Origin: Roseimaritima ulvae | GTDB taxonomy: Bacteria > Planctomycetota > Planctomycetia > Pirellulales > Pirellulaceae | Length of the DNA stretch: 64,000 bases | Direction: 5' to 3' | Assembly: GCF_008065135.1 (NCBI RefSeq) | Contig: NZ_CP042914.1 | Location: 7,173,404 to 7,237,403, forward strand | In this document: positions 53,076-60,972 of the stretch, one piece after another | How positions within the stretch are numbered: the stretch's first letter is position 1 | Layout: every line of letters starts with the position of its first letter | Notes under the pieces: model-generated | Seen by the model: only the letters and a program-made list of their open reading frames with translations | Databases searched by the model: none | Told to the model about the DNA's origin: nothing | Program-made: the position numbers and the translations under genes

Positions 53076-53076
53076 C
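53046..53076. repeat. Short CAGGAAGATG-type repeat at the end of the sulfatase remnant
   Basis: GGACAGAAAAATGGATGACAGGAAGATGAGC-like sequence: two related units, ACAGAAAAATG and ACAGGAAGATG. An inverted single unit (CATCTTCCTGTC) lies at 53219-53230, and related units at 46570-46598 and 58954-58984. It is found only in intergenic or decayed DNA here. Confidence 0.6.
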
Positions 53077-53228
53077 GAGCCGAGGCCACGACCGCTTCAT
53101 TCGGCTCTTGATTTAGCAGGAAGGAATATATGAAGCTAACAAGAGCTGCGTATCACCTCCCCCGAAACGCGACACCACTACTTGCACCGAAGCGTGCACA
53201 TCCCGTACAGCTGTCGGCCATCTTCCTG

Positions 53229-53942
53229 TCACGCTTCCGCCGCCGGGACGAACCGCTGGGCGAATTGCTTTAAAGCCGAGGTCGACGACTTTGATTCAGT
53301 GAGAAACTTACACGTAAGCGTCTGCCATGTCTTGGACTTTTGACAGTCGGTGAAAATCGCCGACATATCCGTGTGGTCACGGCTCGCTTCCTCCACCAAG
53401 AATTTAACGGTTCCGGTATCACGCTTGCCCAGTGACACCAGCAAGATCAGGATGGCGACGGCGAAATGGGACCGATCCCAATCATAAAGCGGACCGGCTA
53501 GCATCCGCCAGCAAAGGAACTGCAATGCCGCCGTGGCAGTGCGATCGCCAAGTTTAATCGCACTGTCGACCAGCATCACGATCGTTGAATCTTGGCCGGT
53601 GAAGTAACCCTCGTTGGCGGGTTCGGCGTCGGCGCGCAGCAACACCGCGCAGGCAAACAGTCGAATCCAATGCCCACGTTGTCCGCTCGCCCCTGGTGCC
53701 CAAGTCGAGTCTTCCGGCTCGGACCAACGGATCAATTCCAACACTTCCCGTGGTTCCCACCGCATCGGGGCTGGGATCTTGCCTCGCTTGATCGCCCGCA
53801 ACTGCTCCAAGTGCTCCTCGGCGTCCTGCCCGTAATCGGCTTCTGCGATCTCCTGCAGCATGGAAGCGTCGACGTGCTGAAACACCAGACGCAACAGTTC
53901 GTCACAATTGGGCTTGAAGTCGTCCAGAGGGTGATTCGACAC
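53229..53942 (-). CDS. Hypothetical soluble protein
   Basis: About 237 residues if the GTG at 53942 is the start; the frame is open further upstream, but that part (to 54182) is out of frame with the DUF1080 remnant and looks non-coding. It is mostly helical: DELLRLVFQHVDASMLQEIA, EEHLEQLRAIKRGKIPAPMR, LELIRWSEPEDSTWAPGASG, then a hydrophobic core FACAVLLRADAEP and FLCWRMLAGPLYDW. No signal peptide, no known motif recognised. It ends at the inverted short repeat at 53219. Codon usage looks ordinary, so it is probably a real gene. Confidence 0.6.
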   Translation of the reverse strand: MSNHPLDDFKPNCDELLRLVFQHVDASMLQEIAEADYGQDAEEHLEQLRAIKRGKIPAPMRWEPREVLELIRWSEPEDSTWAPGASGQRGHWIRLFACAVLLRADAEPANEGYFTGQDSTIVMLVDSAIKLGDRTATAALQFLCWRMLAGPLYDWDRSHFAVAILILLVSLGKRDTGTVKFLVEEASRDHTDMSAIFTDCQKSKTWQTLTCKFLTESKSSTSALKQFAQRFVPAAEA

Positions 53943-53962
53943 GTGGCAAACACTTTCAAATT

Positions 53963-54590
53963 CTATCCATCGGTCTCTGCACGAAGCCTGCGAACGCGAA
54001 TCGATCGGAAGGAAACGTGGCGAGCTTTCTGCGGGTTCATTTTGACGCCGTGTACCTGCAGTGCAATCACCCCCGCTGGGTACATTGCGTAGGCCTCGCC
54101 ATCCGTAACATCCGCAACTTGTTCGCCATTGATCCAGGTTTGGATTCGCGGACCAACTGCCAACACACGCAGCTTGTTCCATTGCCCGTTCACCATCAGC
54201 TCATTGCGAACCAGGGCTTCCTTCGTTGTGATCCAGGCCCCGTTGCCTTGATTAAAGAGGTGGCCACTTCGTCGCCGGAGCGGTGTATGGCAAATACTTC
54301 GGATGCGGAACGTAGTTGCCTTCACCTTTCTCCCAGCGGAAGGTCTCGCCCTCAACGACAAGATCACGGCGCGGATTGAGCTTGGGTTCTGGATCGGCGA
54401 ATTCCGTCGGCGCTGACTGCCGCAACTTGGCGATCACGTCCGCATACTGCGGATCGAGCCAGCGAAACGCCTTCCAGCTGCTGATAGGTAATTGCTTCGC
54501 GTTTCTGATTCTCGTCCATACACACGCCTGATGGGAATCAACTATCCGTTGACCGTATACCGAACGCGAACGGAAATCGTTAACAAGAAA
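53963..54590 (-). pseudogene. Decayed gene with DUF1080 (3-keto-disaccharide hydrolase-like) C-terminus
   Basis: One minus-strand frame (to 53963) carries [40 protein letters not shown] and [11 protein letters not shown], the C-terminal half of a DUF1080 laminin-G-like domain. The upstream half of that domain is missing. A second frame (54590 to 54252) reads [20 protein letters not shown] and [20 protein letters not shown], which I do not recognise, and stops where the DUF1080 frame becomes recognisable. The change of frame at about 54250 suggests a frameshift or a junction between two remnants. No intact start. Confidence 0.65.
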
Positions 54591-54715
54591 CCGCAAAAAA
54601 CGTCGCTACTGCTTTGGCCCAAAACCGATTGAACGCGGCGACAAATCCTGGGACCGCAGATCAACTATCATATCACGCATTGGACGACTGGATTTACCTC
54701 TTGAATAGGTGGGCC

Positions 54716-57700
54716 ATGAAGATGTCTCATCAAGATAGCACCCGGGGATGCGAATCGACCGGGCTACAATTTCGATGTCCCAGCTGCAAACTGGCCAACC
54801 CCATCGCTGAGAGTAGCGATCTTGGGAAGGTTGCGTGCAGTGGGTGCGGAGAAGTGGTCAACCTAATCGGTCATGACGAAACGCGAAGCCTTGATGGCTC
54901 GGTTGGCAGAAGTATTGGTCACTTTGAGATGACCGAGCGGCTGGGAATGGGAGCATTTGGGGCCGTCTACAAGAGTCGAGATCATATGCTCGACCGCTGG
55001 GTAGCGATCAAGCTGCCCCGTCGAGGCCAGCTCTCGTCCTCCGAATCGGAAAAGTTTCTACGTGAGGCTCGCACCGCTGCCCAACTGAGTCATCCGAACA
55101 TTGTCAGCGTTTTCGAAGTGGGGCGAGACGGTGAACAAGTCTACATCGTGTCGGACTACATTGAGGGCGTCACGTTAGCCGATTGGCTGACCGCCAAACC
55201 TTTTCAACAACGCGACGCGGCCAAGCTATGCGTCAAGCTCTGCAGAGCCCTTGATTATGCTCACCGCTGCGGTGTGGTGCATCGGGACCTAAAGCCCGCC
55301 AACATCATGATGAACGCAGAGGGTGAGCCGCATATTATGGATTTTGGATTGGCAAAGCGGGACAGCGGCGAATTAACCATGACGCTCGAGGGGCAAGTCC
55401 TTGGATCGCCAGCGTATATGCCGCCCGAGCAAGCATCCGGAAACTCTCACACAGTCGACAATCGCGGTGACATTTATGCCCTCGGTGTGATCCTGTTCCA
55501 GTTGCTCACGTTAGAATTACCCTTTCGTGGCAACTCCGCCATGCTGCTGCATCAAGCCCTCCACGATGAACCACCCAGTCCTCGAAAGTTTAACGCGACC
55601 CTATCGCGAGACCTGGAAACGATCTGCCTAAAGTGTCTCGAAAAAAATCCGTCGCGACGCTTTGCGACGGCCAACGACTTGGCGGACGAATTGCAGCGTT
55701 TTCTCGACGGCCGGCCAATCCAAAGTCGACGGATCACCCAGGTAGAGCGAGCCTATCGTTGGGGCACTCGAAACCGTGTCCTCGCCGGCATGTTGCTCGC
55801 CTTTGTGGCTTCACTGCTGTTCGGAAGCATTGGTTCGGCAACCTTTGGATGGCTGGCGCTGCGAGAGTCCTGGCGTGCCGATGAGAGGGCGGCTTATGCC
55901 ACCAAACAGGAACAGATAGCTGCCGAACACGCGAAGGAAGCTTCCTTGCGGTCGGACCAAGCTCAACGAGTGGCGTTTTACTCACAAGCGGAATCCTCGT
56001 TGGCTCGGGGGCGATACGCCCAGGCCTTCGAGTTGAATCAGCGACTCGCCAGACAAAACCCTCGCTGGGATTACGGTTACCAAACCAGTCGATTGATTGA
56101 TGCACTCGACACAAAACGAAAGCTGATTGCCAATTTCCCCTGCCCACAAAAACCGATTTGGGCGACTCTAAATGACGGCATCCTGTTGTACCAGGAACCA
56201 AGCCCATCGCTGCGCGTGTCTGCCTACGACGTTTGGACGGACCAAATCCTTGCCTCAGTGGACGCCGCCGTGCAATGGTCGCAGGTGACTCCCGTTTCCG
56301 GCGATCAATGGATTGGAATTGCCGAAGACCAAGTGCTGACCGGTGACTTGGAAACGCTTCAAATCCAGGACTCCCTGCCTTTAAAACACTCCTCGCTTGC
56401 TCCGCCGGCAGATTCCGTCTCGCTCGAAAAAGAAATTTCGATCGTCGGTGCGCTCCACGCCAATCGCGCTGCCGTACTCTATCCCGACGGGCTGGTGGAA
56501 TTATACGATACGAAACCGCTGCAGAAACGAAGTGAATTCCAACTCAAGAATCTCAAACCGTCACAACATTCCTCCTGGTTCCAACTCTCGAACGATGGCA
56601 AGCGATTGGTCTACAAGGTTGGACAACAGGGAACCTATTTGTACGACGTTGAGCAAAACAAAGGCGTGATTTCAAAACACGACACAACGCACACTATTCA
56701 ATTCGGAACCGACCCGGACAATCTGTTTGGCATGATGTACAAGTCGAACCTGACGGACTTCATGTATTTCCAGAGGCGGCGTTGGCAGGATTCTCGCAGC
56801 GGTCCACCGTCACTTACATCGATCGGTAAGAACAAATTTGTCCGCGGCATCGGCGTCACCGGCGAACTGCTCGACATGCATGCTGGGGGTGCATCGAGCA
56901 TGGAGGAAAGTATCGTAACGCTTCGATACGAGGACAACTTGAGTACGTTTAGGGTGTCGGCACCGGATGCCGGCGAGACGCTTGCCTTTGCAGACATGTG
57001 CCCCCAGGCTGGAGCCTCCGCAACGGTGGTCGCACACGACTTAGCCGATGGCCTCGTCGTATTCCACACCGGTGGTTCGCTTCAGGCTTACCTGGTTCGG
57101 CTGCTCGCCAAACCCGCTGATGCCAATCCCGTACCACCTGTCTTGCAGGCGTCACCGAGGGGTTTTTGCGGTACGGAAAACCGATTGTTTATTGCCAACA
57201 CCAGGTCCGAACCCGTTTGGTTCGATCTCGCAACGGAAACGACTAGCCCTTGTCCGCTGGAACGACCGCCAACATCACCTGGGCGAATGATGTCGGTGTA
57301 TGACGCCAAGCTTAGTAGCGATACGGAAACGCTGTTAGTTTTGTGGAATGAAAACGACTATTTTGGATACGGGGCTGCAAATTTTTTCGGCTTGCAACTC
57401 GCTGCATACGATCTTTCCGGCGGACTAAACGAACAAGGTCAGATTCCGATAAAAACGCTCATCACATGTCCAACGGTCGGTGATAGCGCGGGACAGGGGT
57501 GGAGGGGGACGGGCATCTCATCGGACGGAACGACTGGTATCTACATCTACGGCGAAGCTGGCCCCGAGTCAATCCAAGTCGAGATCTACGACCTTTCTAC
57601 GGGAAAGCGAACTGCGGCCCTGGAACCGCAACAGTTTGTCCGCGTCGACGACAGCGGCGACTGGCTGCTGACGTATTCAATGGACAAGGTCGCACCGGTG

Positions 57701-58888
57701 AGGCTTTACGCCATCCATCAGGAAGCTCCAGTGCTTGAAGTGATGGTCGACGCGCCGGTCAGCAGAGCGGCCCTCGATCTGGCGAGGAATCAAATCCATG
57801 TGGGCCTGGAATCAGAGCGGCTATGTAGTTTTGATGTTGACAGCGGAAAGCTCGTTTCCTCGCTGGCAACCCCACTGGCCGTTGTCAAAACGATCGATGG
57901 TTCGCCGTTATTCTTCGGCGTTCAGCAAACTCAATCTAATTATGGCTCATTGGTTCTTTCTAGCTTTGAACATGGCCGCGTGATCGAGGTCTTGGACCGA
58001 ACTTTTTGGTTTAGTTCGAACGTGACACTCAGCGAAAATTCGCGTGTGGCTTCTTACGCGGAACGGAACAGCGAAGTGCGGATTTTCCGATCGTTGTCCC
58101 CAGAACAAGCGATCGCTTCCCTGGAGCGAGTCAAACGCATTCCCGCCGCATGGGAGCTTGCCAATCGCAGCTCAGCCCCAACGGCCTTTGACGACACTCG
58201 TTTCTGGCACAAGCTTCAGCGTGCCATTCGCAATCAAGATCAAAACGAAACAGCACGTCTGTCGAACAGAATCCGTTTGTTCAAGAACAACCGCGACGTT
58301 AATCGTAGACTCCGGGATATCTATGCAGGATACGGTCAGTGGAAAAAGGCCCTCGAGGCGAGCAGGCAGGCCGGATTTGGCAATCATGATCCAAGACACC
58401 TGATGCTCCTGGGACTTGCCGGGGCCCCCGGCGCTTACGAACAAGCTAGGAGTGAGTTTCTCGATCAACTGTCGTTCCCGCTTGCGGGGCATCAAAATCA
58501 TGTTGCCGCCATCGCGGTGGGCTTGACACAGATTCCCACCAAGCATCACGCGACTATCGAAGCCATGACGGAAAATGCCATGGCTGCAGAGCACAATTGG
58601 GAGTCTGCGATGGCTCTTAAACTTCGGTATCCGATGGGCGACTACCTGACAAAACGCGACGAATTGAAGAAAGCCAAAGGCATGCCTGAGGAAGCCATTG
58701 TTGTTGCGATGGCGAGATACCTAGCGAGCCCAACGGAAGCGACACGAAAACGGCTTGTTGAGTCCTACGACAAGCTGCTAGAGAAAGTAGAAGCTGTCGG
58801 GGAGCGGGACGTCCCCATGAAATATTGGCACGAGTTGGTGGAGGACCAGAGCCAGCTCAACTACGCTCGGGAACTCCTTTCAAAATAA
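54716..58888 (+). CDS. Large zinc-ribbon transmembrane Ser/Thr kinase with long C-terminal sensor region
   Basis: A 1390-residue protein. An N-terminal zinc ribbon (Cys21, Cys24, Cys41, Cys44 in FRCPSCKLAN and VACSGCGEV) precedes a Hanks kinase (about 70-335): LGMGAFGAVY, VAIK Lys99, HRDLKPANIM with Asp191, DFG Asp209-Gly211 and GSPAYMPPEQ. One membrane helix (about 355-381) follows. Then a short coiled stretch (EQIAAEHAKEASLRSDQAQ) and an alpha-helical part (SLARGRYAQAFELNQRLARQ) lead to about 700 residues of beta-rich, WD40-like repeats without a clean WD signature. A helical, TPR-like C-terminus (RRLRDIYAGYGQWKKALEAS) ends it. Planctomycetes have many such kinases; targets are unknown. ATG at 54716 is chosen just before the zinc ribbon; an earlier in-frame start at 54614 adds unrelated residues. 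Confidence 0.9.
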   Translation: MKMSHQDSTRGCESTGLQFRCPSCKLANPIAESSDLGKVACSGCGEVVNLIGHDETRSLDGSVGRSIGHFEMTERLGMGAFGAVYKSRDHMLDRWVAIKLPRRGQLSSSESEKFLREARTAAQLSHPNIVSVFEVGRDGEQVYIVSDYIEGVTLADWLTAKPFQQRDAAKLCVKLCRALDYAHRCGVVHRDLKPANIMMNAEGEPHIMDFGLAKRDSGELTMTLEGQVLGSPAYMPPEQASGNSHTVDNRGDIYALGVILFQLLTLELPFRGNSAMLLHQALHDEPPSPRKFNATLSRDLETICLKCLEKNPSRRFATANDLADELQRFLDGRPIQSRRITQVERAYRWGTRNRVLAGMLLAFVASLLFGSIGSATFGWLALRESWRADERAAYATKQEQIAAEHAKEASLRSDQAQRVAFYSQAESSLARGRYAQAFELNQRLARQNPRWDYGYQTSRLIDALDTKRKLIANFPCPQKPIWATLNDGILLYQEPSPSLRVSAYDVWTDQILASVDAAVQWSQVTPVSGDQWIGIAEDQVLTGDLETLQIQDSLPLKHSSLAPPADSVSLEKEISIVGALHANRAAVLYPDGLVELYDTKPLQKRSEFQLKNLKPSQHSSWFQLSNDGKRLVYKVGQQGTYLYDVEQNKGVISKHDTTHTIQFGTDPDNLFGMMYKSNLTDFMYFQRRRWQDSRSGPPSLTSIGKNKFVRGIGVTGELLDMHAGGASSMEESIVTLRYEDNLSTFRVSAPDAGETLAFADMCPQAGASATVVAHDLADGLVVFHTGGSLQAYLVRLLAKPADANPVPPVLQASPRGFCGTENRLFIANTRSEPVWFDLATETTSPCPLERPPTSPGRMMSVYDAKLSSDTETLLVLWNENDYFGYGAANFFGLQLAAYDLSGGLNEQGQIPIKTLITCPTVGDSAGQGWRGTGISSDGTTGIYIYGEAGPESIQVEIYDLSTGKRTAALEPQQFVRVDDSGDWLLTYSMDKVAPVRLYAIHQEAPVLEVMVDAPVSRAALDLARNQIHVGLESERLCSFDVDSGKLVSSLATPLAVVKTIDGSPLFFGVQQTQSNYGSLVLSSFEHGRVIEVLDRTFWFSSNVTLSENSRVASYAERNSEVRIFRSLSPEQAIASLERVKRIPAAWELANRSSAPTAFDDTRFWHKLQRAIRNQDQNETARLSNRIRLFKNNRDVNRRLRDIYAGYGQWKKALEASRQAGFGNHDPRHLMLLGLAGAPGAYEQARSEFLDQLSFPLAGHQNHVAAIAVGLTQIPTKHHATIEAMTENAMAAEHNWESAMALKLRYPMGDYLTKRDELKKAKGMPEEAIVVAMARYLASPTEATRKRLVESYDKLLEKVEAVGERDVPMKYWHELVEDQSQLNYARELLSK

Positions 58889-58953
58889 GCCTGCTAGACT
58901 GCACCTCCCATGCCATCCCTGTCCCCGCACAGCAAGCCAAGGGCCCGTGGATA

Positions 58954-58984
58954 GGGGCAAGATGATTGTTGCAGGAAGATGCGC
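58954..58984. repeat. Short CAGGAAGATG-type repeat after the large kinase gene
   Basis: GGGGCAAGATGATTGTTGCAGGAAGATGCGC-like sequence with two related units (GGCAAGATGAT, TGCAGGAAGATG), in the 136-base gap between the kinase stop and the convergent sulfatase stop. It is the third copy of this kind with 46570-46598 and 53046-53076. Confidence 0.5.
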
Positions 58985-59024
58985 TAGCGGGGACTCAATG
59001 CTGAACCGGAAAACCCAGCTGGCC

Positions 59025-60401
59025 TTATTCCAGGTGCCAATCGTGGGCGTCGGCCATGATGCTGGCGTTGATCTGCAGCAGCTGTTGCTTCATTCTCGCC
59101 AGAGTCTCGGGGAAGTCATCCGCAACGTTGGTCGTCTGCGCCCGGTCCTGTTCCAGATCGAACAGTTGGTAGTCTTTGTAACCGCCCGTTTTAATCATCG
59201 GGATCCAGGATTCCTTGAACATGTTGTGGTTCGACAATTCGTAGTCTCGGTGAGCGACCAATGACCACTTGCCGTCTCGCATGGCAACAATCGGTTGGCT
59301 CCGCTGCAAATGCCAGAACAACGGTTGGTGCCGTGTAAACGCATCCGCTTGTCCACGCAGGATCGGCGTCAGATTGGAGCCGTCGAGATGACGTGTGGCG
59401 GGAGGCGTGACGCCGACGAGCGAACAGATGGTCGGCAAGATATCGACAATCCCCGCCGGTTCAGCGGACACCTGCCCGGACTGCACTTGACCGGGCCACA
59501 CGAAGATACCCGGCACGCGAATCCCCCCTTCCCAGTTTGCCCCCTTGCGACCTCGCAGACCACCAGTCCGATCATCGCGATAGCTTCCGTTGTCCGATGC
59601 GTAAACGATGATCGTATCTTCCGCCGCATCAACTTCGCGCAGCTTTTTGAGGATCCGTCCAATCGCGCGATCGGTGTTGTCAATCGTGGCGCTGTAGACC
59701 GCCGCCTTGTCTTTGCGGTCCCCGTAGGTATCCACGAGTGCTTCGGGAGCGGCGATCGGCGCGTGAGGTTCGTGAAACCAGACGTTCAGAAAAAACGGAC
59801 GCTCCGTTCGACCTTCCTGGTCCAGCCAGCCGATGGCTTCGTCGGCGACCAGTTGACATGAATAGCCTTCCAAGGGGCCGACGGGCTCTCCATTGCGGAT
59901 GAAGTTGTCCGGGTTTCGATGGCTGGGCGACGCGTTATTCCAAGTCGCAAACCAGTGATCGAAGCCGTGGTCGGCGGGAGTGGGTTTTTGCCGCTGGGGC
60001 GTTGGCAGTCCTAAGTGCCACTTGCCCACGTGTGCGGTTGCATACCCTGCCCCTTTCAGCAATTCCGCAAGCGTATTTTCGCGGAGCAGCAAATGCGAGT
60101 TCTGGCTTTCATCGTGAATCCAGCTATAGACGCCGGCGCGAATGTGATGGCGACCTGTCAGCAGAGTGGCCCGAGACGGACTGCAAACGGCGCAGCCGGA
60201 GTAGAAATCCGTGAACCGAGTGCCCGCGGCGGCCAGTCCATCGATATTCGGCGTGCGTACAGGTCCGCCATAACATCCAACATCTTTGAATCCGAGATCA
60301 TCCGCCAGCAAGATCACCACGTTGGGCTGATCGGCCGCGTGCAGGCTCAGCCCACCCAAGTTCACAACCACCATCGCCAGAAACAGCAAACACATTCTCA
60401 T
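59025..60401 (-). CDS. Exported type I sulfatase
   Basis: A 458-residue sulfatase. Signal peptide MRMCLLFLAMVVVNLGGLSL; ATG at 60401 has GGAGAG about 9 bases upstream, which decides it over an earlier in-frame start. Metal site NVVILLADDLGFKDVGCYGG, formylglycine motif C73-S-P-S-R in GCAVCSPSRATLLTG, then HVGKWHLGLPTPQ, NVWFHEPHAPIAAPE, IIVYASDNGSYRDD and GRKGANWEGGIRVPGIFVWP. The C-terminus ends with YQLFDLEQDRAQTTNVADD. Convergent with the large kinase. Typical GalNAc-6-sulfatase/arylsulfatase A-like group; substrate not assignable. Confidence 0.95.
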   Translation of the reverse strand: MRMCLLFLAMVVVNLGGLSLHAADQPNVVILLADDLGFKDVGCYGGPVRTPNIDGLAAAGTRFTDFYSGCAVCSPSRATLLTGRHHIRAGVYSWIHDESQNSHLLLRENTLAELLKGAGYATAHVGKWHLGLPTPQRQKPTPADHGFDHWFATWNNASPSHRNPDNFIRNGEPVGPLEGYSCQLVADEAIGWLDQEGRTERPFFLNVWFHEPHAPIAAPEALVDTYGDRKDKAAVYSATIDNTDRAIGRILKKLREVDAAEDTIIVYASDNGSYRDDRTGGLRGRKGANWEGGIRVPGIFVWPGQVQSGQVSAEPAGIVDILPTICSLVGVTPPATRHLDGSNLTPILRGQADAFTRHQPLFWHLQRSQPIVAMRDGKWSLVAHRDYELSNHNMFKESWIPMIKTGGYKDYQLFDLEQDRAQTTNVADDFPETLARMKQQLLQINASIMADAHDWHLE

Positions 60402-60972
60402 ATCGTTTATCTCTCCAGGATTCTCTCGAACAGTCACTCTTCGTCGCCAACGTGCATAGGATACAACATTCCGGGCGTTCGGTAGTCTCCAGCTCCCTGC
60501 CGCCGCCCAACGTTGGCTTGCCTGCTTCTATGACCAGTTGCGCCGCGACTACGACCAGCCGGGGCACGGCCTTGAGAATTGACTTTCATGGAACTGTAAC
60601 TTTGGCCACTGCTTTTCCAGCGTCGCAGAAAGCCGAAGCCATCCACCAGTTTGTGACTATCCAAAGCCTAATTCCGCGTGGAACCGTTCGGTTCGATTGT
60701 GCCGCTTGTATTGATTGGGTCGTCATTCGAACCGTCGATTTCGAACAAGCCACACGAAATCGAAAAAAATCAGTTGACACTATCAAAACAGCTGTTTTGC
60801 TTTTGCGGCTGAGTCGAAATCAGTACTGAAGCGAACCAACAGTCTTCCAGACGAATCCGAATCGGTGACACGCGTCCGCAATCGAAGCCGCCAATTTGAG
60901 TGTCTCAACGGAAGATGGCATTTCGCGGAAACGGATTTACGCAGACCGATTGCTTTCTCATGTGTTGATACC
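60402..60972. other. Gap between divergent sulfatase and beta-barrel protein genes
   Basis: 571 bases. Small frames on both strands have no recognisable features. The in-frame extension of the downstream gene to 60865 lacks a signal sequence and is treated as untranslated. AT-rich runs near 60761-60805 (AAAAAAATCAG and AAAACAGCTGTTTTGC, a palindrome) could mark promoter DNA; this is a guess. Confidence 0.45.

Noticed and set aside
53943-54182. Extension of the hypothetical gene to 54182
   Set aside because: That stretch overlaps the DUF1080 remnant in another frame and reads Cys/Arg-rich non-coding-like sequence.
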